A stretch of 5,941 bases of DNA from Hydrogenophaga sp. GTDB taxonomy: Bacteria; Pseudomonadota; Gammaproteobacteria; Burkholderiales; Burkholderiaceae_C. This document shows, piece after piece, positions 1 to 5,579 of the stretch (its first letter is position 1; each line of letters opens with the position of its first letter). The translations under genes and the position numbers were made by a program. The notes beneath the pieces were generated by a model that did no database searches, had not been told where the DNA came from, and saw only the letters and a list, made by a program, of their open reading frames with translations. The stretch covers positions 1 to 5,941 of the forward strand of contig JAGXRS010000372.1 of NCBI GenBank assembly GCA_018335615.1, read 5' to 3'.

Positions 1-306
1 CCCCAGGCTGGCGAGGGCCGCGCCCGCCACAATGCCCGGCGAGAGCCGGCGCACGATGTCCCAGCGCACAGCACCCCGCCGGTGGTGGGCGCGCACGCTG
101 GACACGGAGGTGAAGATGATGGTGGACATCGACGTGGCGATGGCCATCTTGACCGAAAGGTCGGCCGCCACACCGCGGGTGGTGAGAATGGCGGTGATGA
201 AAGGCACCATGATCATGCCGCCGCCAATGCCCAAAAGGCCTGCGAGGAATCCGGTGCACAAACCGAGCAGGACCAGCTCGGCGATCAACAAGGGGTCAAG
301 AAGCAT
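1..306 (-). CDS. TauE/SafE family membrane exporter, N-terminal part (cut by window edge)
   Basis: Translating the minus strand from the ATG at 306-304 gives 102 uninterrupted residues that run off the left edge. The family normally has roughly 250-270 residues, so about 40% is visible. Residues 6-36 form a hydrophobic segment containing the glycine-rich signature GFLAGLLGIGGGMIMVPF (19-36), typical of the first helix of TauE/SafE (DUF81) proteins. A second hydrophobic helix follows at about 56-70, then a short basic loop (RAHHRRGAVRW) expected on the cytoplasmic side, and a third hydrophobic stretch begins at the edge. Members export sulfite, sulfoacetate or related organosulfonates across the inner membrane; the substrate here cannot be told. 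An in-frame TGA lies 18 codons upstream, so the start is bounded, although a GTG eight codons or fewer upstream is possible. No strong Shine-Dalgarno sequence is visible. It is read in the same direction as zapA, behind the structured RNA. Confidence 0.88.
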   Translation of the reverse strand, partial: MLLDPLLIAELVLLGLCTGFLAGLLGIGGGMIMVPFITAILTTRGVAADLSVKMAIATSMSTIIFTSVSSVRAHHRRGAVRWDIVRRLSPGIVAGAALASLG

Positions 307-338
307 GTAAGGTGTCTGCAGTGCCACCGGACCGGCAT

Positions 339-356
339 CCTGAACCGGGGTTCAGG
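339..356. repeat. 18-base perfect palindromic hairpin between the RNA gene and the TauE/SafE gene
   Basis: CCTGAACC (339-346) and GGTTCAGG (349-356) are perfect inverted arms separated by two bases. The element lies just beyond the 3' end of the proposed structured RNA and 33 bases before the TauE/SafE start on the minus strand. It could be a hairpin that ends or protects the RNA, or an operator for the exporter gene. No T-run follows on either strand, so it is not a textbook intrinsic terminator. Confidence 0.5.
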
Positions 357-487
357 TGGGCAAGGGCAGCGTGACTTCGGGTTCATCTGACGCGAGATGC
401 TCACACCAGCCACGCAATGTACCAAGCCCGGGCTCTATGAGCATTGGTTCAAGGAAATATAAAGCCCGGCATGCGCTGCAGACACCC
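356..487 (-). ncRNA. ssrS: Structured RNA downstream of zapA, candidate 6S RNA
   Basis: This gap between zapA and the TauE/SafE gene folds on the minus strand into one long rod. Outer pairs are GGGU (487-484) with GCCC (361-358) and GCAGCG (479-474) with CGCUGC (371-366). Next, CGGGCUU (468-462) pairs with GAACCCG (384-378), with one mismatch. A large open region follows, then an apical stem of AUGCUCAUA (444-436) with UGUGAGCAU (405-397) and AGCC (434-431) with GGCU (411-408). A closing stem, central bubble and apical stem are the architecture of 6S RNA, which binds sigma-70 RNA polymerase by mimicking an open promoter. A position beside zapA is known for 6S genes in gamma- and betaproteobacteria. 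A TACAAT box lies just upstream. At about 130 bases it is shorter than the usual 160-190, so the ends or the family call may be wrong. No convincing ORF occupies it. Confidence 0.58.
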
Positions 488-489
488 AA

Positions 490-495
490 ATTGTA
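490..495 (-). promoter_or_regulatory. -10 box (TACAAT) for the structured RNA
   Basis: Read on the minus strand, TACAAT matches the sigma-70 -10 consensus TATAAT at five of six positions. It lies 3 bases from the first pair of the proposed rod; start sites normally fall 6-7 bases beyond the box, so the mature 5' end is probably near 484-482. No recognisable -35 hexamer sits 16-18 bases upstream. Confidence 0.5.
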
Positions 496-559
496 GGCGG
501 TGCAGGTCGCGGATGGCGCGTTGGTCGATTTAAATTCCCCATCAATATGGCGGAGTCTG

Positions 560-943
560 TCAGAGCGCCTCACCGTCGTCTTCCAGCGCCCGGTCGATGC
601 GCCGAATGAGATCATCCACGCGGCTCTGCGTGTGTGGATCTACCGGGGTTGCTGACGCCAGTGCTGCGTCCAGCTCCGGTGATTCGGCCGAAGGCGGTGT
701 GTCGGCGGCCTCTGAATGGCGCTCGATCTCTTTTTGCGAGAGCTCGAACGCGATGTTCAGAGAGGCCAGCACGGCAATGCGGTCCCGGGCCCTGACCTTG
801 CCCGCGTCCCGGATGCGGCACATGGCCGTGTCCACCCGCTCCACCGCGTCGAGCAGGGCGGATTCCCCATCCTCCGGGCAAGCCAGCAGGTAGCTCTGCC
901 CCATGATCTGGACTTCAATCTGTTTGCTCGTGGGCGGGTTCAT
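560..943 (-). CDS. zapA: Cell division protein ZapA
   Basis: This gene encodes 127 residues. ZapA binds FtsZ in the cytoplasm and cross-links protofilaments to stabilise the Z ring. The N-terminal ZapA domain covers about residues 8-72: a short strand with IMGQSYLLACPEDGE (13-27), the helix ALLDAVERVDTAM (29-41), and the family hallmark RDRIAVLASLNIAFEL (53-68). The C-terminal helix that forms the coiled coil in E. coli ZapA is here split by a Pro/Ala-rich segment at about 80-103, with a second charged helix at 105-122. The start is supported by a GAGGA ribosome site and by the ATGA overlap with the upstream ZapB-like gene, which implies translational coupling. E. coli ZapA has 109 residues; the extra length lies in the linker. 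The structured RNA candidate follows immediately. Confidence 0.95.
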   Translation of the reverse strand: MNPPTSKQIEVQIMGQSYLLACPEDGESALLDAVERVDTAMCRIRDAGKVRARDRIAVLASLNIAFELSQKEIERHSEAADTPPSAESPELDAALASATPVDPHTQSRVDDLIRRIDRALEDDGEAL

Positions 944-1188
944 TCGCGGTCCTCGCGAGGGACGTCAGGGGACGGGAACGCCGGAGGCGCGGGCGAAGGC
1001 AGGCGGTCGAGCAACGCGTCGATGCGCGCGCGGGCCGCATTCAGGCGGGAGCGCAACGAGTCGCGCTCGGCCTGCAAGGCCTGCACTTGTTCGTGGAGCA
1101 ATTGGTTGGTGCGCTGCAGTTCTTCGTGGCGCAGCAGCAGGCGCTCCACGCGCTCGGTGATCAGTTCAAGTTGCTGGGGATCGGCCAT
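940..1188 (-). CDS. Small coiled-coil ZapB-like protein (TIGR02449/DUF904 type)
   Basis: This gene encodes 82 residues beginning MADPQQLE. Residues 6-62 are one continuous heptad-rich helix (ITERVERLLLRHEELQRTNQ, followed by repeated L/I spacing), which predicts a parallel coiled coil. A Pro-rich, acidic tail (about 63-82) follows. Short coiled-coil proteins of this type are usually found directly before zapA in beta- and gammaproteobacteria and are annotated as ZapB-like or TIGR02449 family; in E. coli ZapB links ZapA to the terminus-binding protein MatP. A matching role here is inferred from shape and position. I chose the ATG at 1188 over the one at 1212 because the latter overlaps the TACAAT -10 box and would lie upstream of the transcript start. 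The stop overlaps the zapA start by 4 bases (ATGA), so the two form an operon. Confidence 0.85.
   Translation of the reverse strand: MADPQQLELITERVERLLLRHEELQRTNQLLHEQVQALQAERDSLRSRLNAARARIDALLDRLPSPAPPAFPSPDVPREDRE
950..954 (-). promoter_or_regulatory. Shine-Dalgarno site for zapA
   Basis: GAGGA on the minus strand ends 6 bases before the zapA ATG, inside the last codons of the upstream gene. It fixes the zapA start. Confidence 0.75.
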
Positions 1189-1210
1189 GGTGGTGACGTG
1201 AAGTTGTCGC

Positions 1211-1216
1211 ATTGTA
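1211..1216 (-). promoter_or_regulatory. -10 box (TACAAT) for the zapB-like/zapA operon
   Basis: TACAAT reads on the minus strand, 22 bases before the ATG at 1188. Expected transcription start is about 1205-1203, giving a leader of only about 15-17 bases. With a 17-base spacer the -35 hexamer would be AGACGC (1239-1234), a poor match, so the promoter may be weak or need an activator. Confidence 0.55.
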
Positions 1217-1240
1217 GGGTTGGCGCAAGCAGGGGCGTCT

Positions 1241-1246
1241 TACAAT
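1241..1246 (+). promoter_or_regulatory. -10 box (TACAAT) for the cobalamin riboswitch operon
   Basis: TACAAT on the plus strand predicts transcription starting at about 1253, exactly where the 5' strand of riboswitch stem P1 begins. The -35 is weak: GGTTGG (1218-1223) at a 17-base spacing, or TTGGCG (1220-1225) at 15. Confidence 0.6.
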
Positions 1247-1252
1247 GCGCGC

Positions 1253-1473
1253 TGTTGGTGCTCGCGGTGTGGTTCACACGCTGCAGTTCAACGGGAAGCA
1301 GGAGGGACGTCTCACACCGAGCCAACCTAACCTGCGCTGCCCCCGCAACGGTAAGCAGACGAGACACCTGAGCCCGCTTCAGGTTGCTCCGCTTTCATCT
1401 CTCAACCACTGGACCGCTCCGCGTTCTGGGAAGGTGATGAAGGTTGTTCTGCCAGCCCGGATACCGGCCAACA
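1253..1473 (+). promoter_or_regulatory. Cobalamin (B12) riboswitch aptamer
   Basis: The conserved cobalamin aptamer elements occur in order: AACGGGAA (1290-1297), the long core GCTGCCCCCGCAACGGTAA (1336-1354), CCACTGG (1406-1412), GGGAAGG (1428-1434), and the B12 box AGCCCGGATACCGGCC (about 1454-1469). TGTTGG (1253-1258) and CCAACA (1468-1473) close it as stem P1. A variable hairpin, ACCTGA/TCAGGT, sits at 1366-1384. The roughly 220-base length with a long region between the core and CCACTGG resembles the adenosylcobalamin (class I) form; this subclass is an inference. Binding should repress the downstream btuB operon. The position directly before a BtuB-type receptor and corrinoid genes agrees fully. 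Confidence 0.96.
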
Positions 1474-1538
1474 AGGTGGTGGTGCGTCTGGTGACAGACG
1501 AGCCGCCTTGACGCTCATGCACCGTCGGGGAAGGCGGT
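1473..1538 (+). promoter_or_regulatory. Riboswitch expression platform with two competing hairpins
   Basis: AAGGTGG (1473-1479) can pair with CCGCCTT (1503-1509), enclosing an inner stem CGTCTG/CAGACG (1485-1490/1495-1500) with a GTGA loop. The same CCGCCTT can instead pair perfectly with AAGGCGG (1531-1537), with inner support from GACG (1510-1513) and CGTC (1523-1526). The two cannot form together. The first abuts P1, so ligand binding may bias the choice. No T-run follows the second hairpin, which argues against a classical terminator; it does bury the purine-rich GGGGAAGGCGGTGAG stretch. Control of translation, or of Rho access, is inferred. Confidence 0.6.
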
Positions 1539-1565
1539 GAGAGCACTTCACTTGTTTGTATCTTC

Positions 1566-3401
1566 ATGAACTCCCGCAATGTGCGCGCCCCGTTGGCGGC
1601 GCTGCCTCTGGCCATTCTGGCCACCTTATCGCACGCCCAGACTTCCATCGCCTCTTTGGACGAAACGATGGTGACGGCCACTCGCGTCCAGCAACCGCTC
1701 ACCGATGTGGTGGCCGACGTCACCATCCTTGACCGCACGCAAATCGAACGCACTGGTGCCACCGGCCTTGCCGACGTGTTGGCACGTGTTCCCGGTGTGG
1801 CATTTGCACGCAACGGCGGGCCGGCGTCGACAACGAGTGTGTATGTCCGCGGTGCCGAATCGAGGTTCACGGCCGTGTTCGTCGACGGCGTTCGTATTGA
1901 CTCGCAATCGACCGGTGGCGCCACCTGGAACGCCATTCCATTGGCACAAGTGGAACGAATCGAGGTGGTGCGTGGCCCTGCTGCCGCCGTCTATGGTTCG
2001 GATGCGCTCGGCGGCGTGATCCAGATCTTCACGCGCAAGGGTGAGACGGGTTTTTCGCCTGCCATTGAGCTGGGTGCAGGCAGCCACGGAAGCCGCAAGG
2101 TCGACATTTCCTTGGCCGGTGGCCAGGGAGCGTGGGACTACTCGCTCGGCGTGAGTCAGCAGAGCAGCGATGGATTCAACGCTCAGCCTGCGGCCAATCC
2201 CGACCGGGACGGGTACCGCAACTCGGCGGTCTCGGCACGGTTGGGTTGGCAGGTCAACGCGGGACATCGCGTCGAGTTCACCCTTCTGGACAGCGACGTC
2301 AACGCACAGTACGACGGGTTCAGGTCGACAAACGATGACCGGGGACTGCATGATTTGCGGGCCACAGGCCTGAACTGGTCCGCTCGATGGAGCGACCGGT
2401 ACAAGACGCAGGTGAGCGTGACCCGCAGCCGCGACCGCTACGAAACCACCCCATCGCCCTACCTGACCGATACGCGGATTGACAGCTATCTGTGGCTCAA
2501 CGAATGGCAGGTGGGTGGTCATCAGTTCACGGCTGCGCTGGAGCGCCGGGAAGACGAACTCAAGAACGCATCGACCACGCCGACGATGACGGCGCGGCAT
2601 CAGGACGGTATCGCGCTTGGCTATGGATGGCGCCAGGGCGCCCATAGCCTTCAGGTCAATGCCCGCCTGGACGATGACAGCGAGTTTGGTCAACAGACGA
2701 ACGGGAGCGCAGCGTACGCGTTTGCGTTTCTGCCGAATTGGCGCGCCCTGGCATCGGCCGGCACGGCGTTTCGTGCGCCGACCCTGTTTCAGCGGTTCAG
2801 CATGTATGGCACACCGGATCTCCGCCCGGAAACCTCGCGCAACATCGAGGCCGGTGTGAAGTATGAGGCGGGCTCAGACAGCTTCAGTGCGGTTCTTTAC
2901 CGGAACAAGGTCCGCGACCTGATTGCGTACGGCACCTCCGTCACCAGCTGTGCTTACCGGCTCGGGTGCTATGGCAACACCGACCTGGCGCAATACAGTG
3001 GTCTGACGCTGGCCGGCTCAACGAAAGCGGGCAGCGTGATGCTGGGCGGATCACTGGACTTCCAGAACCCGAAGGATGTCAGCGTCGGCAAACCCAACAG
3101 CGGCAAGCAGCTGGCACGTCGGGCGAGACAAATGCTCACCCTCACGGCTGACGCGCCGATGGGCGCCTGGCAGCTGGGAGGCGAAGTCCAGCTGGTCGGT
3201 GAACGGTTCAACAACGCGAGCAACACGCAGCGCCTGCCCGGCTACGGTGTGCTCAACCTGAGCGCGAGTACCGCCTTGACGCCGGAGTGGTCGTTTGTGG
3301 GCCGGGTGGACAACCTGGGGGACAAGGACTACCAGACCGCCCTCGGTTACGCAACCGGTGGGCGGACGGTGTACCTGGGCGTGAAGTGGGCACCCAGGTG
3401 A
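1566..3401 (+). CDS. btuB: TonB-dependent vitamin B12 receptor BtuB
   Basis: This gene encodes 611 residues, close to the 614 of E. coli BtuB. It is an outer-membrane beta barrel that takes up cobalamin using energy relayed by TonB-ExbBD. Residues 1-24 form a signal peptide ending SHA/Q. The TonB box DETMVTATR is at 32-40, followed by the plug domain: VVADVTILDRTQIERTG, DVLARVPGV, the SVYVRGAESRFTAVFVDGVR segment, and GPAAAVYGSDALGGVIQIFT. The remainder alternates hydrophobic and polar residues as a 22-strand barrel should, including the TonB-receptor motif FRAPTLFQRF, and ends with GYATGGRTVYLGVKWAPR. The barrel lacks the usual final aromatic residue. No alternative in-frame start is near, and no Shine-Dalgarno sequence lies within 15 bases of the ATG; the leader there is T-rich. 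The B12 riboswitch upstream makes the cobalamin assignment firm and predicts repression by B12. Confidence 0.95.
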   Translation: MNSRNVRAPLAALPLAILATLSHAQTSIASLDETMVTATRVQQPLTDVVADVTILDRTQIERTGATGLADVLARVPGVAFARNGGPASTTSVYVRGAESRFTAVFVDGVRIDSQSTGGATWNAIPLAQVERIEVVRGPAAAVYGSDALGGVIQIFTRKGETGFSPAIELGAGSHGSRKVDISLAGGQGAWDYSLGVSQQSSDGFNAQPAANPDRDGYRNSAVSARLGWQVNAGHRVEFTLLDSDVNAQYDGFRSTNDDRGLHDLRATGLNWSARWSDRYKTQVSVTRSRDRYETTPSPYLTDTRIDSYLWLNEWQVGGHQFTAALERREDELKNASTTPTMTARHQDGIALGYGWRQGAHSLQVNARLDDDSEFGQQTNGSAAYAFAFLPNWRALASAGTAFRAPTLFQRFSMYGTPDLRPETSRNIEAGVKYEAGSDSFSAVLYRNKVRDLIAYGTSVTSCAYRLGCYGNTDLAQYSGLTLAGSTKAGSVMLGGSLDFQNPKDVSVGKPNSGKQLARRARQMLTLTADAPMGAWQLGGEVQLVGERFNNASNTQRLPGYGVLNLSASTALTPEWSFVGRVDNLGDKDYQTALGYATGGRTVYLGVKWAPR

Positions 3402-3403
3402 GG
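3396..3403 (+). promoter_or_regulatory. Shine-Dalgarno site for cbiA
   Basis: AGGTGAGG spans the btuB stop codon and ends 11 bases before the cbiA ATG. The site implies that ribosomes finishing btuB can help initiate cbiA. Confidence 0.6.
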
Positions 3404-3414
3404 CGGCCACGGCC

Positions 3415-4761
3415 ATGAATGCTGCGAAGGCTTGCCCCGCGATCCTGATCGCAGCCCCGGCTTCCGGCCAGGGCAAGACCACGGTCAGCGCCGCGCTGGC
3501 GCGGCTGCACGCGCGAGCCGGCCGGCGGGTGCGGGCGTTCAAGTGCGGGCCGGATTTTCTGGACCCGATGTGGCTGGAGCTGGCCACGGGCCAGCCGGTG
3601 CACAACATCGATTTGTGGATGACCGGTGAGGCCGATGTTCGCGCGCGCCTGCACGCGGCTGCCCAAGATGCCGATCTGATTATTGTCGAAGGCGTCATGG
3701 GCCTGTTCGACGGCGAGCCCAGTGCGGCCGATCTGGCACGCCGGTTTGGGCTGCCCGTGCTGGCCGTGATCGATGCATCGGCCATGGCGGGCACCTTTGG
3801 TGCGCTGGCCTTTGGTCTGCAGCACTACCGGCCCGGCCTGCCGTGGGCGGGCGTGCTGGCCAACCGGGTGGCCGGTGACCGGCATGCGCGCATGCTGGAA
3901 GAGGCGCTGGCGGGGGAGGAGGGCCAGGGCCCTTCGCCGTGGCTCGGTGCCGTGATGCGCGACGCGGCGTTCGCCTTGCCCGAGCGGCATCTGGGCCTGA
4001 CGATGGCCTCGGAGTTGTCCGATGCCATGGCCCGCCTGGATGCCGCCGCTGATGCGTTGGCCGCCACGCCCCTGGGGCAGCTGGATGCGGCCGGTCTCCA
4101 GCGCTGGGCGGTGAGCTTTGACGCACCTCTGCACGCCGCACCGGTGGCGCCCTTGTTGGCGGGGAAGACGGTGGTGGTGGCGCGCGACGCGGCCTTCTGC
4201 TTCATCTACCAGTCCAACCTCGACACGCTTGAGGCACTGGGCGCGCGGCTGGTGTTTTTCTCGCCGCTGGCGAATGACCCCATGCCCGACGGCGACGCCG
4301 TGTGGTTGCCGGGAGGCTATCCCGAACTTCACGCACCGGCACTGTCCGCAGCCAGCCGCACGCAAGCAGGACTGCTCGCGCATGTGCAGGCGGCACGTCC
4401 GGTGTGGGCCGAGTGCGGGGGCATGATGCTGCTGTTTGAGGAATTGGTGGATGCTCAGGGCGAACCGCATGCGATGTGGGGACTGTTACCCGGGCGTGTG
4501 AGCATGCAGAAGCGGCTGGCCGGGCTGGGCCCCCAGCAGCTGACGCTGGGCGCCGGTGCGTTGCGTGGCCACACCTTTCATTACTCGCGCTGCGAGACGG
4601 CACTGGAGCCGGTGGCGCAAACCGTGTCGGCGCGGGGAGCCACTGCAGGCTCCGGCGAAGCGGTGTACCAGCTCGGTGCTGTCCGGGCCAGCTATTTCCA
4701 TGCCTGGATGGCGTCATGCCCGCAGGCCACGGCCGCCTTGTTCTTGCCGGGAGTACTTTGA
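3415..4761 (+). CDS. cbiA: Cobyrinate a,c-diamide synthase (CbiA/CobB)
   Basis: This gene encodes 448 residues, matching the usual 430-460. The enzyme uses ATP and glutamine to amidate the a and c side chains of cobyrinic acid (or hydrogenobyrinic acid in the aerobic route) in the cytoplasm. The N-terminal synthetase domain has the P-loop APASGQGKTT (14-23), FKCGPDFLDP (42-51), HNIDLWM (63-69) and EGVMGLFDG (92-100). The C-terminal class I glutamine amidotransferase domain has WLPGGYPELH, the catalytic cysteine in WAECGGMM (Cys334), and SYFHAW with the paired histidine (His429). The order of domains and the FKCGPDFLDP motif separate it from the related cobyric acid synthase CobQ. It starts 13 bases after btuB and its stop overlaps the next ATG by one base. 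With no corrin-ring genes in view, a role in salvage of incompletely amidated corrinoids is possible. The name cobB would apply if the organism uses the aerobic route. Confidence 0.94.
   Translation: MNAAKACPAILIAAPASGQGKTTVSAALARLHARAGRRVRAFKCGPDFLDPMWLELATGQPVHNIDLWMTGEADVRARLHAAAQDADLIIVEGVMGLFDGEPSAADLARRFGLPVLAVIDASAMAGTFGALAFGLQHYRPGLPWAGVLANRVAGDRHARMLEEALAGEEGQGPSPWLGAVMRDAAFALPERHLGLTMASELSDAMARLDAAADALAATPLGQLDAAGLQRWAVSFDAPLHAAPVAPLLAGKTVVVARDAAFCFIYQSNLDTLEALGARLVFFSPLANDPMPDGDAVWLPGGYPELHAPALSAASRTQAGLLAHVQAARPVWAECGGMMLLFEELVDAQGEPHAMWGLLPGRVSMQKRLAGLGPQQLTLGAGALRGHTFHYSRCETALEPVAQTVSARGATAGSGEAVYQLGAVRASYFHAWMASCPQATAALFLPGVL
4749..4753 (+). promoter_or_regulatory. Shine-Dalgarno site for the BtuF-like gene
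   Basis: GGGAG, near the end of cbiA, lies 7 bases before the ATG at 4761 that overlaps the cbiA stop. This ideal spacing chooses that start over the longer reading frame opening at 4476, and so fixes a protein with no signal peptide. Confidence 0.7.
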
Positions 4762-5579
4762 TGACTCGTGATTTGGGGCCGCAGCGCATCGTCTGCCTCA
4801 CCGAAGAAACCACCGAGTGGCTGTACCTGCTGGGGCAGGAACACCGCATCGTGGGTATCTCGGGCTATACGGTGCGCCCGCGCCGGGCGCGGGATGAGAA
4901 ACCCAAGGTGAGTGCCTTTCTCAGCGCCAAGATCGACAAGATCCTGGCGCTGCAGCCGGACTGCGTGTTCGGCTTCTCCGATCTGCAGGCCGACATTGCC
5001 GCGCTGCTGATCCGGGCCGGCGTGCAGGTGACGGTGTTCAACCAGCGCAGCGTGGACGAGATCCACGGCATGCTGTTTCAGGTGGCGGCCATGGTGGGCT
5101 GTGCCGATGCCGGCCTGGCGTGGATCGAGCAGAACCGCGCCGAGCTCGATGCCATCCAGGTCAAGGTGCAGGCGCTGCAGACCTGCGGCAAGCGTCGCCC
5201 GCGCGTGTTCTTTGAGGAGTGGGACGAGCCGCACATCAGCGGCATTCGCTGGGTGTCGGAGCTGCTGGGCATTGCGGGCGGCGACGATGTGTTTCCCGAA
5301 CTGGCGGTGGAGTCGCTGGGCAAGAACCGCATCATTGCCGACGGTGCCGAGATCGTGCGGCGCAACCCGGACATCATCATCGGCTCCTGGTGTGGCAAGA
5401 AGTTCAGGCCCGAGAAGGTGGCCGCGCGTGAGGGCTGGCAGGACGTGGCGGCGGTGAAGGACGGCCAGCTCTTCGAGATCAAGTCGGCCGACATCCTGCA
5501 GCCCGGCCCGGCTGCGCTGACGGACGGGGTGCAGCAGATGCATCGCATCGTCACCGATTGGATGCAGCAGCATGGCTGA
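4761..5579 (+). CDS. BtuF-family cobalamin-binding protein without visible signal peptide
   Basis: This gene encodes 272 residues from the ATG that overlaps the cbiA stop (TGATG). The fold is that of class III periplasmic binding proteins (BtuF/FecB/FhuD type): an N-lobe with RIVCLTEETTEWLYLLG (9-25) and RIVGISGYTVRP (29-40), KIDKILALQPDCVFGF (57-72), a linking helix at about 116-140, and a C-lobe with FFEEWDEPHISGIRWVSELL (150-169) followed by GIAGG and the NPDIIIGSWCGKKF segment. The ETTE and WDEP-type motifs are those of the cobalamin-binding group. BtuF normally delivers B12 to BtuCD from the periplasm, but this N-terminus (MTRDLGPQR) has no hydrophobic signal segment or lipobox. It may act in the cytoplasm as a corrinoid carrier, or be exported in an unrecognised way. 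It lies inside the riboswitch operon, with no btuC or btuD in view. Confidence 0.88.
   Translation: MTRDLGPQRIVCLTEETTEWLYLLGQEHRIVGISGYTVRPRRARDEKPKVSAFLSAKIDKILALQPDCVFGFSDLQADIAALLIRAGVQVTVFNQRSVDEIHGMLFQVAAMVGCADAGLAWIEQNRAELDAIQVKVQALQTCGKRRPRVFFEEWDEPHISGIRWVSELLGIAGGDDVFPELAVESLGKNRIIADGAEIVRRNPDIIIGSWCGKKFRPEKVAAREGWQDVAAVKDGQLFEIKSADILQPGPAALTDGVQQMHRIVTDWMQQHG

Larger units (their letters stand above)
1208..1249. repeat. Inverted repeat formed by two divergent -10 boxes
   Basis: CGCATTGTA (1208-1216) and TACAATGCG (1241-1249) are perfect 9-base inverted arms with 24 bases between them. Each arm carries an outward-reading TACAAT. Promoters of normal geometry would place each -35 region inside the spacer, so the two polymerase footprints overlap. 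Confidence 0.7.

Noticed and set aside
32..390. Plus-strand open frames opposite the TauE/SafE gene
   Set aside because: The minus-strand frame carries the TauE/SafE glycine-rich signature and helices, whereas the plus-strand translations are charged low-complexity sequence.
352..615. 87-codon minus-strand open frame over the structured RNA
   Set aside because: It overlaps the zapA C-terminus in another frame and its bases are better explained by the nested RNA pairings.
1189..1212. Longer start (ATG at 1212) for the ZapB-like protein
   Set aside because: That ATG overlaps the TACAAT -10 box and would lie upstream of the predicted transcript start; the extra residues do not extend the coiled coil.
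1503..1537. Classical Rho-independent terminator in the riboswitch leader
   Set aside because: The hairpin is strong, but no run of T follows it (the next bases are TGAGAGCAC), so I describe it as an expression-platform hairpin only.
1379..1936. Minus-strand open frame covering the riboswitch and the start of btuB
   Set aside because: It overlaps conserved riboswitch elements and the btuB plug; its translation has no recognisable motif.
1626..2693. Long minus-strand open frame (355 codons) opposite btuB
   Set aside because: It lies wholly opposite a btuB frame with clear family motifs, and its translation is rich in Arg, His and Val with no recognisable domain, as expected for an antisense shadow in GC-rich DNA.
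3253..4470. Long minus-strand open frame (405 codons) opposite btuB and cbiA
   Set aside because: It crosses two convincing plus-strand genes and gives a low-complexity Arg/His/Gln/Gly-rich translation without motifs.
4476..4760. N-terminal extension of the BtuF-like protein, possibly holding a signal peptide
   Set aside because: This interval encodes the conserved CbiA amidotransferase domain in another frame, and the extension contains no signal-like segment directly before MTRDLG.
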